From positions 1-64,000 of the forward strand of contig JAFWXX010000034.1 of the NCBI GenBank assembly GCA_017522915.1: a DNA stretch of 64,000 nucleotides, in the 5' to 3' direction. The DNA comes from Bacteroidaceae bacterium (GTDB lineage Bacteria > Bacteroidota > Bacteroidia > Bacteroidales > Bacteroidaceae). Positions 27,813-36,823 of this stretch are shown piece by piece. The translations under genes were made by a program, and so were the position numbers. How positions within the stretch are numbered: the stretch's first letter is position 1; the number at the start of each line of letters is the position of its first letter. The notes under the pieces were generated by a model. That model did no database searches. It was not told the DNA's origin and was given only the letters and a program-made list of their open reading frames with translations.

Positions 27813-29141
27813 TTATTGTCTATTTATTGTTTTTGCATACTCCTTGATGATTCCGATTGTAGCAGTGTCGCTGTCGAATACCGAATACCACCCCTGCGGT
27901 TCATGCGGAGGGTCGCACAGGTAGTCGTCTCCGGCTTGCCATACGAGGTCACGGGGACGTCCGCTGCCGCCCCAGCCCCAGAAGTTGCAGCCGGCGATAG
28001 GGCCGCCTTTCTCAACGCTCTCCTTTACCTGAGAGAAGATGAACCCGTAGAAGATGTCACGGCTGCCGGTAGGTATGTCCGTGCCCGATACATTGCCCTG
28101 GCGCGAATATCCGAACTCCTCGATAACCAGCGGCTTGCCTATTCTCTCGGCCATGGCAATATGCTCCGCAATGTATTCTGCGCTCTTTGCACATGCGTTC
28201 TCTATTCCGCTGTCAGGGTTCGAGCGCGGAGCCCAGCCCCAGTTCACAGGCCATATATGTATCGTCAGGTAGTCGATGTTCTTGTCGGCATGTATGCGTT
28301 CGCATAGTTCTGCATCAACTTCACAGCCGATATATCCCTCGCTTCCTGTCGATACCATGTGGTTGCTGTCTATGCTTTTGATTAATGCCGCTGCTTTTGC
28401 TATCCACTCGGCGAACAGCTCCTTGTTCTCCTTTGAGAATGCACGCGGCTCATTGCATAGCTGCCATGCCATAATGGCCGGTTCGTCCTTGTAGAGGCGT
28501 CCCGTTATGCTGTTCTTGCGCGATACAATCTGTTTTATGTAGCTGTAGTACATATCAAGTGCCTTGGGCTCACGTGCGAAGTTGGCGCAGTAATCTACGT
28601 AGCGGTTATATCCGCCGTCTTCGTTTGTGTTGGGCGAATCGCCGTATCCGCACTCCTTGAGGTAGAAGCCGAATCCCCCGCTCCAGTCCCATGCGTTGTT
28701 GAGGTATATGACAGCGTCCATGCCTCTTTTTTCAAGTTCCGATATGGCGAAGTCCAGTCCTTGGAGAATTGTGTCGTTCAACTCTCCGGGCCGGTTTTGC
28801 AGATAGGGCTTTGCGGGGTTGGCAAGGTCGCTGCCGGCATCGGGCCCCGAAAGAATCCTCAGGTTGGTTATTCCGATGCTCTTCAGGTCGTCGAGCTCCT
28901 TGCAGAACCTCTCTCTGTTGCCTCCCTCGCCTTCCGATGCCAGAATGCTGGCATACCATAGGTTGGTGCCGATGTAGCTGTAGGGCTTTCCGTTCTTTAT
29001 GAATTTCGTTCCCTCAGTCTTGATGATGCCTGCACTCTCCTTTTGTCTGTTGTTTTCCTTGATGTTGCCTTGGCAACCGTTGCATGATATCATGAATATG
29101 CCGGCCATAGCCAAAAGGCTTGCCAATGTTATGTTTTTCAT
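27813..29141 (-). CDS. GH5-type endo-mannanase-like lipoprotein
   Basis: A 442-residue glycoside hydrolase. The lipoprotein signal ends MISC (Cys20). The (beta/alpha)8 barrel has the acid/base Glu231 in LCNEPR and the nucleophile Glu342 in VIEEFGY. IGTNLWYASILAS and LNNAWDWSGGFG resemble the subfamily of beta-mannanases (GH5_7). It would cut internal beta-mannosidic bonds at the cell surface. The start MKNITLASLL at 29141 gives a proper signal; the upstream 15 codons do not. It is the first gene of the cluster. Confidence 0.85.
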   Translation of the reverse strand: MKNITLASLLAMAGIFMISCNGCQGNIKENNRQKESAGIIKTEGTKFIKNGKPYSYIGTNLWYASILASEGEGGNRERFCKELDDLKSIGITNLRILSGPDAGSDLANPAKPYLQNRPGELNDTILQGLDFAISELEKRGMDAVIYLNNAWDWSGGFGFYLKECGYGDSPNTNEDGGYNRYVDYCANFAREPKALDMYYSYIKQIVSRKNSITGRLYKDEPAIMAWQLCNEPRAFSKENKELFAEWIAKAAALIKSIDSNHMVSTGSEGYIGCEVDAELCERIHADKNIDYLTIHIWPVNWGWAPRSNPDSGIENACAKSAEYIAEHIAMAERIGKPLVIEEFGYSRQGNVSGTDIPTGSRDIFYGFIFSQVKESVEKGGPIAGCNFWGWGGSGRPRDLVWQAGDDYLCDPPHEPQGWYSVFDSDTATIGIIKEYAKTINRQ

Positions 29142-29171
29142 CTTTAATGCTGTATGTTTTGCGGTTAATTG

Positions 29172-29179
29172 CAAATATA
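29172..29179 (-). promoter_or_regulatory. -7 box for the GH5-ROK-GH92-GH92 operon
   Basis: The minus strand reads TATATTTG, an exact -7 consensus, 30 nt before the GH5 ATG. It overlaps the edge of the tandem repeat starting at 29173, so the upstream promoter DNA is repeat sequence. Confidence 0.6.
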
Positions 29180-29350
29180 GCAACAAACGAGCGAGAAATA
29201 TGAAGCTTGCTTAAATATTTTTTCAAAGCGAGTGCAGAATATATTCGAGGTTTACCTCAAATATACGAACAAACGAGCGAGAAATATGAAGCTTGCTTGA
29301 ATATTTTTCAAAGCGAGTGCAGAATATATTCGGGATTTATCCCAAATATA
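29173..29350. repeat. 86/85-bp tandem repeat with compensated hairpin
   Basis: Two units start at AAATATA (29173 and 29259), with a third AAATATA at 29344. Each unit ends in a hairpin: copy 1 GAGGT-TT-ACCTC (29247-29258), copy 2 GGGAT-TT-ATCCC (29332-29343). Flanking ATATT/AATAT pairs lie across one C-A mismatch. The two copies differ at two stem pairs, and both changes are compensated. Apart from this repeat and the two promoters, 29142-29532 holds nothing recognisable. Confidence 0.85.
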
Positions 29351-29440
29351 ATGGGAACTACGCAAGCAGGCAATAGGTTTAAATGGTATTCAGTGCTTTT
29401 TATTTATAATGTATAAAGTTGTATTTTTTTTGCTTTGTTG

Positions 29441-29470
29441 TTTGCTTTTGGTGAACAATTTATATCTTTG
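29441..29470 (+). promoter_or_regulatory. Promoter for the etfB operon
   Basis: The -7 box TATCTTTG (29463-29470) matches TAnnTTTG exactly. A TTTG at 29441-29444 gives an 18-nt spacer. The start of transcription would be about 55 nt before etfB. Confidence 0.6.
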
Positions 29471-29532
29471 CAAATTGATTTGCTGTTGTCAGTAACCTTT
29501 TGCGGCAGTGTGCCGCAGTAAAGAAAAAGATT

Positions 29533-30405
29533 ATGGAATTGAATATAATAGTTCTGGCCAAACAGGTCCCCGACACCCGCAATGTGGGCGAACAGGCAAT
29601 GAACGCCGACGGAACAATAAACCGTGCAGCATTGCCGGCAGTGTTCAATCCTGAGGATTTGAATGCTTTGGAACAGGCTCTGTTGCTTAAGGACAGCAAC
29701 CCCGGAAGCAAGGTGACAGTGCTTACAATGGGTCCTGCACGTGCAGCCGACATACTGCGAGAGGCCCTTTATCGCGGTGCCGATGAAGGTGTGCTTCTTA
29801 CCGACCGTGCATTTGCCGGTGCCGATACTCTGGCCACCTCCTATGCCCTTTCCACGGCTGTACGCAAGATAGGGAAATTCGATATTGTGCTATGCGGCCG
29901 TCAGGCTATAGACGGCGATACGGCCCAGGTGGGCCCTCAGGTCGCGCAGATGCTCGGATTGCCGCAGATTACATGTGTCCGCAAGGTGCTTTCTATGAAC
30001 GATGGTGTTCTTGTGGCCGAGAGAGGAATAGAGAACGGTGTGGAGGTCGTTAAGGCTTCTCTTCCGTTGCTGCTTACTGTCGAGGGCGTGGCTGCCCCTT
30101 GCCGTCCGCGCAATGCATACCGCATGCTGCGTTTCCATAGGGCTGCGACACCTTCGGAACAGGCTTCCGAGGGTTACAGGTATTCTTCCCAGGCAAAGAG
30201 CGATGAGGCTCTATGCCTTAAGGAATGGAGTCTTGAGTATATCGGCGGCGATGCATCGCGTTGTGGTCTGTCCGGTTCTCCTACAAAGGTCAAGAAGGTT
30301 GAGAATATTGTCTTCAGAGCTAAGGAGAGCAAGAGGTACAGTTCTTCCGACTGCGACTTGAAGGCTCTGGTTGCAGAGCTTGTTGAAAACCATACAATAG
30401 GATAA
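29533..30405 (+). CDS. etfB: Electron transfer flavoprotein beta subunit
   Basis: A 290-residue ETF beta subunit that forms the FAD/AMP-binding heterodimer with EtfA. Family phrases: IIVLAKQVPDTRN, DLNALEQALLLKD, VLCGRQAIDGDTAQVGP and LPLLLTVEG. The start MELNIIV at 29533 follows a purine-rich AAGAAAAAGA; an earlier in-frame start adds 11 non-family residues. It passes electrons between acyl-CoA dehydrogenase and a redox partner. There is a 4-nt gap to etfA. Confidence 0.95.
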   Translation: MELNIIVLAKQVPDTRNVGEQAMNADGTINRAALPAVFNPEDLNALEQALLLKDSNPGSKVTVLTMGPARAADILREALYRGADEGVLLTDRAFAGADTLATSYALSTAVRKIGKFDIVLCGRQAIDGDTAQVGPQVAQMLGLPQITCVRKVLSMNDGVLVAERGIENGVEVVKASLPLLLTVEGVAAPCRPRNAYRMLRFHRAATPSEQASEGYRYSSQAKSDEALCLKEWSLEYIGGDASRCGLSGSPTKVKKVENIVFRAKESKRYSSSDCDLKALVAELVENHTIG

Positions 30406-30409
30406 TTTC

Positions 30410-31429
30410 ATGGATAATATATTAGTATATTGCGAACTGGACGGAACTAGGGTTGTCGATGTAAGTCTCGAACTCTTGAGCGAGGGCCGTCGTCTCGCCG
30501 ACAAGCTCGGTGTCGGTCTTGAGGCTGTGGCTGCGGGAAAGGGCCTCTCTTCTGTTCCGGAGCAGGTGTTCAAGTATGGAGTGGATAAATTGCATCTCTT
30601 TGATGATGAACGCCTTGAATATTATATGACGCTGCCGCATGCATCACTGCTATGCAAACTCGTAAAGGAGAATTCATATCAGATATTCCTGTTGGGTGCA
30701 ACTGTTGTAGGCCGTGACCTGGCTCCGCGAATAACAGCTGAACTGCATTGCGGCCTTACAGCCGACTGTACATCTCTTGAAATAGGGCCTTACGAAGACA
30801 AGAAGAACGGAAAGGTGATAGAGAATCTGCTCTATCAGGTGCGTCCGGCTTTCGGCGGCAATATTGTGGCTACTATAGTCAATCCCTATAACCGTCCGCA
30901 GATGGCAACGGTGCGCGAGGGTGTCATGCCACTGTCTGTGGTAAAGGAAGAGGGATATGCCGGAACCGTTGTGGAGCATGCTGTTTCCGACTATCTCTCC
31001 GATGCCGATTTTGTCATAGAGATTCTGGAACGCAGGGTAAAGCCTGCAGAAAACAATCTTAAGAATGCTTCACTTGTCATTGCCGGCGGTTACGGAATGG
31101 GCAGCAAGGAGAACTTTGACCAGCTCTACGTACTGGCACATCTGCTTCATGGCGAGGTGGGTGCTACACGTGCGGCTATAGATGCCGGTTATGCTACGGC
31201 CGACCGCCAGATTGGATCGACAGGCCTTACGGTGCGTCCGAAAGTCTATTTTGCATGCGGAATATCGGGGCAGGTACAGCATGTGTCCGGAATGCAGGAG
31301 AGCGGAATAATAATCTCCATAAACAGCGACCCTGACGCTCCTATAAATGCCATTGCCGACTATGTCATAACAGGCAAGGTTGAGGAGGTCGTGCCTAAAC
31401 TAATAACTTTTTATCAGCAGAAACAATGA
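30410..31429 (+). CDS. etfA: Electron transfer flavoprotein alpha subunit
   Basis: A 339-residue ETF alpha subunit. The C-terminal FAD domain shows GSTGLTVRPKVYFACGISGQ and the loop to SDPDAPINAIADY, and ASLVIAGGYGMG starts the nucleotide fold. Length is normal. Its stop overlaps the acyl-CoA dehydrogenase start by 4 nt. Whether this ETF bifurcates electrons (a second FAD in the beta/alpha base) cannot be decided by eye. Confidence 0.95.
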   Translation: MDNILVYCELDGTRVVDVSLELLSEGRRLADKLGVGLEAVAAGKGLSSVPEQVFKYGVDKLHLFDDERLEYYMTLPHASLLCKLVKENSYQIFLLGATVVGRDLAPRITAELHCGLTADCTSLEIGPYEDKKNGKVIENLLYQVRPAFGGNIVATIVNPYNRPQMATVREGVMPLSVVKEEGYAGTVVEHAVSDYLSDADFVIEILERRVKPAENNLKNASLVIAGGYGMGSKENFDQLYVLAHLLHGEVGATRAAIDAGYATADRQIGSTGLTVRPKVYFACGISGQVQHVSGMQESGIIISINSDPDAPINAIADYVITGKVEEVVPKLITFYQQKQ

Positions 31430-33126
31430 ACTATTATAGCGAAAACAGAGAGTTACAGCATTTCCTGAAGCATCCTCTTCTGCAACGCATCGTTGCAATG
31501 AAGGAGCGGGATTACAGCCAGGCCGGAGAGTTCGCCTATGCTCCGATAGATTTCAGCGAGGCAATGGAGGGCTACGAAGGAGTCCTGCAGCTTGTAGGCG
31601 AAATGTGTGCCGATGTTGTTGCTCCTAATGCAGCGAGGATAGAGGAGGATGGCCCCAAGGTGGTGGACGGGCGTGTTGTCTATGCTCCGGCTACTGAGGA
31701 GAACCTCGACCTGTTCAAGAAGGCCGGTCTTATGGGTGTTTCGCTCCCAAGACGTTTCGGCGGTCTGAACTTTCCTGTTGCCGTGTTCACGATGATGCAG
31801 GAACTGGTGTGCCGTGCCGATGCCGGGTTCGGCAATCTCTGGGGCTTGCAGGATTGTGCGGCTACAATAAACAATTTCGGCAATGACGGGCAGCGTGAAC
31901 GGTATCTGCCGATGGTCAGTGCCGGTGCGACGATGTCTATGGACCTTACGGAGCCCGATGCCGGAAGCGACCTCCAGAGTGCGCGTCTCAAGGCGACGTA
32001 CAGCGAGGAGGAGGGCTGCTGGTATCTTGACGGAGTAAAACGCTTCATAACGAATGGCGACAGCGATATACACCTTGTGCTTGCACGCAGCGAGGAGGGC
32101 AGTGTCGATGGCCGAGGTCTTTCGCTCTTCATCTGCGAGAAGAGTTGCGGTAGGGTGAAGACCCGCCGTATTGAGGATAAGATGGGCATTCATGGTTCTC
32201 CTACATGCGAGGTGGTCTTTGACCATGCTCCGGCAGAATTGTGCGGAAGCCGCAAAATGGGCCTTATAAAGTATGTGATGTCGCTCATGAACGGAGCACG
32301 TTTAGGAATAGCTACGCAGAGCGTGGCAATTGCCCAGGCTGCATATAGCGAGGCTGCAGACTATGCCCGCTCACGCAAGCAGTTCGGCAAGACTATCATA
32401 AACCTGCCCCCGGTATATGAAATGGTAGGTACCATGAAGGCGCGTCTTGATGCTGCACGCAGCCTTCTGTACGAGACTGCACGCAATGTCGATATGAGCT
32501 ATCAGTTTGCCGACCTTGCAAGGGAGCGTACCCTTGCCCCCGAAGAGCGTACCGAATCGAAGTTCTTCTCCAAGAAGGCCGATGCCCTTACACCTTTAAT
32601 AAAAGGCATGGGCAGCGAGATAGCTAATATGAATGCCTATGATGCCGTGCAGGTACATGGAGGTTCGGGTTATATGCGCGATTATCTATGTGAACGTCTG
32701 TACCGCGATGCACGTATAACATCGATATATGAAGGAACGACACAGCTGCAGGTGGTGGCGGCGATAAGATATGCTGCAAGCGGCTACTATAAGGAACTGC
32801 TTGATGAGTATCTTGCAATAGACGTCCCGGAACAGCTTAAACCGTTGCGCGAGCGTATAATCTCTATGGCCGAGAGCTACAAGGCTGCTCTTGAAAAGGT
32901 GCAGGCACTTGAAAGCCAGGAGGCATTGGATTTTCTTGCACGCCGTATATACGAAATAGCTGCATACAGCATTATGGCCTCTTTGCTGATGCGTGATGCT
33001 GTTGCCGACGAGGCTCTTTTCTCGGCTTCGTTGCATCGCTTTGTGGCTGTCGCGGAATCTGTGCTTGCGGCACACACTGCATATATAGGAAACTTTACTA
33101 TGGAACTTTTAAACCAATATAAATAA
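31426..33126 (+). CDS. Acyl-CoA dehydrogenase
   Basis: A 566-residue FAD enzyme. The flavin-binding segments are MDLTEPDAGSDLQSARLKA and FITNGDSDIH. ARSRKQFGKTI is the C-terminal domain signature, and IYEGTTQLQ carries the position of the usual catalytic Glu. About 100 residues after that signature form an extra helical tail, making it longer than the roughly 380-residue short-chain enzymes. It oxidises an acyl-CoA (or works in reverse) with the EtfAB pair just upstream. Confidence 0.92.
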   Translation: MNYYSENRELQHFLKHPLLQRIVAMKERDYSQAGEFAYAPIDFSEAMEGYEGVLQLVGEMCADVVAPNAARIEEDGPKVVDGRVVYAPATEENLDLFKKAGLMGVSLPRRFGGLNFPVAVFTMMQELVCRADAGFGNLWGLQDCAATINNFGNDGQRERYLPMVSAGATMSMDLTEPDAGSDLQSARLKATYSEEEGCWYLDGVKRFITNGDSDIHLVLARSEEGSVDGRGLSLFICEKSCGRVKTRRIEDKMGIHGSPTCEVVFDHAPAELCGSRKMGLIKYVMSLMNGARLGIATQSVAIAQAAYSEAADYARSRKQFGKTIINLPPVYEMVGTMKARLDAARSLLYETARNVDMSYQFADLARERTLAPEERTESKFFSKKADALTPLIKGMGSEIANMNAYDAVQVHGGSGYMRDYLCERLYRDARITSIYEGTTQLQVVAAIRYAASGYYKELLDEYLAIDVPEQLKPLRERIISMAESYKAALEKVQALESQEALDFLARRIYEIAAYSIMASLLMRDAVADEALFSASLHRFVAVAESVLAAHTAYIGNFTMELLNQYK

Positions 33127-33127
33127 A

Positions 33128-33703
33128 ATGGAAATTACAAATAAATACATGCGCGTGGCATATACATTGCTGTCGCATCGTGACGGAGAGTGTGAAGAAG
33201 TTGAAAAGACAACACGTGAACAGCCTTTCGGCTTCCTTACAGGTGTCGGTTATACACTTGATGCATTCGAGGAGAATCTTAAGGAACTCAAGAAGGGTGA
33301 CAAGTTCGACTTTACAATCACTTCGGCCGATGCATACGGAGAGTATGACCCCGACCATGTGCAGGATTTTGACCGTGAGGTCTTTACGATTGACGGCAAG
33401 TTCGATTCTGCACATATATTTGCCGGCAATGTCGTTGAAATGATGCGTGCCGACGGCTCTCCTATTCTGGGCACAGTAAAGGAAGTTACTCCTCTTAAGG
33501 TGACGATGGATTTCAATCACCCCCTGGCCGGCTGCGACTTGCAGTTTGTAGGCAGCGTGGTGGAATCGCGTCAGGCAACAGATGCTGAACTCAAGAAGTT
33601 CTACGACTCTTTGAAGGCTTCCTGCAGCTGCGGAGGCGGATGCAGCGGATGCAATAGCGGAAGCTGCGGCGACGGCGGTTGCGAAGGTGGCTGCTGTCAT
33701 TAA
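33128..33703 (+). CDS. slyD: SlyD-like FKBP-type peptidyl-prolyl isomerase with metal-binding tail
   Basis: A 191-residue cytoplasmic PPIase/chaperone. The FKBP fold is split by an insert-in-flap domain (about residues 70-125), as in SlyD: EITNKYMRVAYTL at the start, DFTITSADAYGEYDP in the flap and MDFNHPLAGCDLQF after it. The last 27 residues contain eight Cys and a terminal His, consistent with nickel or other metal binding. It lies 1 nt after the acyl-CoA dehydrogenase stop. Confidence 0.9.
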   Translation: MEITNKYMRVAYTLLSHRDGECEEVEKTTREQPFGFLTGVGYTLDAFEENLKELKKGDKFDFTITSADAYGEYDPDHVQDFDREVFTIDGKFDSAHIFAGNVVEMMRADGSPILGTVKEVTPLKVTMDFNHPLAGCDLQFVGSVVESRQATDAELKKFYDSLKASCSCGGGCSGCNSGSCGDGGCEGGCCH

Positions 33704-33719
33704 TATATAAACCGTTATC

Positions 33720-34793
33720 ATGAACAGTATAGGTCAGTTGTTGCGTCTTACGACATTCGGTGAGTCGCACGGAACAGCGATAGGCGGAGTGCTCGATGGT
33801 TTTCCTGCCGGAATTGTCATTGACGAGGATTTCGTCCGCGCAGAGATGTGCCGCCGTCGTCCGGGGCAGAGTGCCATAACCACACAGCGCAATGAACAGG
33901 ACGAGGTGCAATTTCTCTCCGGTATCTTCGAGGGGCGTTCTACAGGCACTCCGATAGCGTTCATGATTGCCAATTGCAATAGCCGCAGCAACGACTACGG
34001 AAATTTGCGAGAGGCATACCGCCCTTCACATGCCGATTATGTCTATGACTGCAAGTACGGAATACGCGACCATCGCGGAGGAGGCCGTTCCTCTGCACGT
34101 GAGACTGCTGTAAGAGTGTGTGCAGGAGCATTGGCCAAGCTGGCATTAAGGCAGCTCGGAATAAGCGTGCTGGCATATACGTCACAGGTAGGCGAGATAA
34201 GTCTGGATGATAATTATACGGCCTATGACCTCTCTCTTGTCGAGAATAATGCAGTAAGGTGTCCCGATGCCGTCAAGGCTGCTGAAATGGAAAAGCTTAT
34301 ACTTGATGTGAAACGACAGGGGGATACAGTAGGCGGTGTCGTCACTTGTGTGGCAAAAGGTGTCCCAGCGGGGCTGGGAGAGCCGTTATATGACAAACTT
34401 TCGGCTTCGTTGGCCGGAGCAATGCTCTCAATCAATGCCGTCAAGGGCTTTGAGTACGGCAATGGTTTTGCGGCAGCTGCAGGAAGGGGCTCTGAGCAGA
34501 ATGACATATTCTTCAACAATGGCGGAAAGATTGCCACAAGAAGCAATAACAGCGGCGGAATACAGGGCGGTATCTCAAATGGCAATGATATATATTTCCG
34601 TGTTGCATTCAAGCCTGTAGCAACCGTTTTGAAGGAGCAACCGACAGTGACAAAGGAGGGTGAAGAGATATTGCTTCTGGCACGAGGAAGGCACGACCCG
34701 TGTGTGGTCCCGCGTGCAGTCCCGGTCGTTGAGGCCATGACCGCTTTGGTACTGCTCGACCATTATATGCTTGACAAGGCAAAGAGATTTTGA
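33720..34793 (+). CDS. aroC: Chorismate synthase
   Basis: A 357-residue FMN-dependent enzyme making chorismate from EPSP, the last step of the shikimate pathway. Signatures: [17 protein letters not shown] near the N-terminus, CRRRPGQS and [13 protein letters not shown] in the middle, and [13 protein letters not shown] further on. Length is normal. Other shikimate genes are not adjacent. Confidence 0.96.
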   Translation: MNSIGQLLRLTTFGESHGTAIGGVLDGFPAGIVIDEDFVRAEMCRRRPGQSAITTQRNEQDEVQFLSGIFEGRSTGTPIAFMIANCNSRSNDYGNLREAYRPSHADYVYDCKYGIRDHRGGGRSSARETAVRVCAGALAKLALRQLGISVLAYTSQVGEISLDDNYTAYDLSLVENNAVRCPDAVKAAEMEKLILDVKRQGDTVGGVVTCVAKGVPAGLGEPLYDKLSASLAGAMLSINAVKGFEYGNGFAAAAGRGSEQNDIFFNNGGKIATRSNNSGGIQGGISNGNDIYFRVAFKPVATVLKEQPTVTKEGEEILLLARGRHDPCVVPRAVPVVEAMTALVLLDHYMLDKAKRF

Positions 34794-34852
34794 TTATACA
34801 GCCTGCATTGTGCAGGAACCGATTGGCACATTGCCATATAGCACAGACCATT

Positions 34853-36796
34853 ATGAACAAAACCACCAGACAACAACCAGCCGGGCCTATGGATTCCGGC
34901 AATACGAAGGCTGTAGGTAACGGCTTCGTTGTAAAGTACGGGGCAATTATTGCGGCTCTCTTCTTTCTTGTAGAGTGGGGGATGCTGGCGATATATGACT
35001 CTTCGACACTGGAACGCATAGAACAGCTTTCGATATTTTTCTTCGATGGTATATATTTCAAGGAGATGATGTCTGCACCGGCCGGCTTTCTCTCATACAT
35101 AGGCAGTTTCCTTGTGCAGTTCTTCTATTATCCGGCATTGGGTGCCACTATCTACGTGGTGCTTCTTTATCTGGCTTTTCATCTTACAATCAAAGCATTT
35201 GATATCCCTAAGCATCTGCACCTTGTGGCTTTGGTGCCAGTGATACTTCTGCTGGCAACAAACACCCAGCTCGGTTACTGGATATTCTACCTTAAGATGC
35301 CGGGCTACTATTTCATGGCATTACTTGCTGTTATATTCTCTCTGCTGGCGATAATGGCAGTCAAGAGGCTCTCTCCTGTATTGAGAATCGTGTTTGTCGT
35401 TGCATGGGTATTTGCCGGTTATCCACTTATGGGAGTATATGCACTGGCATCGGCATTGATTATCGGTATGTACCTTGTATGCAAGCGGGAGAACATGTTG
35501 CTTTCGGCACTTGCTCTTGTTGCTGCGGTTGCATCGGTCTATTTTGCACCTAAGATATATTACAGCTATTATACGACGGTACCCCTTGAGCATCTCTACT
35601 TTGCAGGTGTGCCGTGCGTACAGTGGCGCGACGTGATGGTTGCCAAGGTGGAGCATCTCACTCCATCGTATTGGCATAATATAATCATATACTGGGTGCC
35701 GTTCTTCATGCTTGCAGCTTTCTATGCAATAGCCGCACTTCTGGCCTCTCTCAGGCCGAAGTTGCGCATCAAGGAGAAGAATGCATCTGTTGCCGCATTA
35801 TTGCTCGCGATTCTCTTTGCCGTTCTTCTGCATTGCTTCTACTGGTTCAATGACAACAACTTCCGCATAGAGAACAAGCAGAACAATGCCATGTGGGAAC
35901 AGGATTGGCAAAAGGTTGCCGATTATGCCAGAGATGCAACCGTTCCTACCCGTCAGGTCGTAATAAACAAAAATATAGCGTTGCTGAAGATGGGAACACT
36001 GGGCTCCGAGATATTCTCTTATCCCGATGGCAGTAGCGATATACTCGCTCCAATGGCTGTGCGTCTTACCCAAACAGGCGGTATGATGGCATACTTCCAG
36101 TTGGGAAAACTGAATTTCTGCTATCGCTGGTGTGTGGAGAATGCTGTAGAGTATGGCTGGAGAGTAGAGTATCTCAAGCATGCCGTGCGTTCAATGATTC
36201 TGTCGGGTGAATACAGGGTTGCACAAAGGTATATAGATATTCTAAAGAAAACGCTTTTCCACTCTTCATGGGCCGAAGAGATGGAGCAGTTCGTAAAGAA
36301 TCCAGAGCTTATAAAGAAGGAAGGTGAATTTGCACTTCCTTTAGATCTCTCTTGTTATCCCGATGCCCTTGAGGTTGATGACTCTTTTGTCGAGATGTAT
36401 CTTATGAACGGTTTCAAGAATATATATCCCGAAGTTTCGGCCAACTATCTTGAGATGGCACTTGCTCTTGCAATGACCCGCAAGGATTCAAAAAGTTTCT
36501 GGTATATATTCAACTTGTACTTGAATAAGGTTAATCCGAAGAATATACCACGACACTTCCAGGAAGCCTTCCTGTTGTTCTATAATCTCGACAAAGGACA
36601 GAACGTACAGGTAAACAAGGAGTTTTTCGACAGGTTCATTTCCAAGCAATCAAGCCGCAGGTTCGATGCTTTCCTGAAGAAGACTGCCAAATATAAGGGC
36701 ATGAAAGAGGCTGATATGGCACAGTATTTCAAGGAAGAATACGGAGACACATACTTCTATTTCTACTTTTTTGTCCGTAAGATAAGAACTAACTGA
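34853..36796 (+). CDS. Polytopic membrane protein with soluble C-terminal half (DUF6057-like)
   Basis: A 647-residue protein. From about residue 25 to 350 there are roughly ten hydrophobic segments. The C-terminal 290 residues are soluble and alpha-helical, with ARDATVPTRQVVINKN suggesting a tetratricopeptide-like repeat region. It resembles a conserved Bacteroidales family I recall as DUF6057, function unknown. The start at 34853 (MNKTTRQ) is preferred because a small hairpin (CCTGCA/TGCAGG, 34802-34816) lies in the gap after aroC. The next gene, a haem-motif lipoprotein, starts 27 nt later. Confidence 0.65.
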   Translation: MNKTTRQQPAGPMDSGNTKAVGNGFVVKYGAIIAALFFLVEWGMLAIYDSSTLERIEQLSIFFFDGIYFKEMMSAPAGFLSYIGSFLVQFFYYPALGATIYVVLLYLAFHLTIKAFDIPKHLHLVALVPVILLLATNTQLGYWIFYLKMPGYYFMALLAVIFSLLAIMAVKRLSPVLRIVFVVAWVFAGYPLMGVYALASALIIGMYLVCKRENMLLSALALVAAVASVYFAPKIYYSYYTTVPLEHLYFAGVPCVQWRDVMVAKVEHLTPSYWHNIIIYWVPFFMLAAFYAIAALLASLRPKLRIKEKNASVAALLLAILFAVLLHCFYWFNDNNFRIENKQNNAMWEQDWQKVADYARDATVPTRQVVINKNIALLKMGTLGSEIFSYPDGSSDILAPMAVRLTQTGGMMAYFQLGKLNFCYRWCVENAVEYGWRVEYLKHAVRSMILSGEYRVAQRYIDILKKTLFHSSWAEEMEQFVKNPELIKKEGEFALPLDLSCYPDALEVDDSFVEMYLMNGFKNIYPEVSANYLEMALALAMTRKDSKSFWYIFNLYLNKVNPKNIPRHFQEAFLLFYNLDKGQNVQVNKEFFDRFISKQSSRRFDAFLKKTAKYKGMKEADMAQYFKEEYGDTYFYFYFFVRKIRTN

Positions 36797-36823
36797 TAAC
36801 CTAATGCATAATCATAATCCGAA

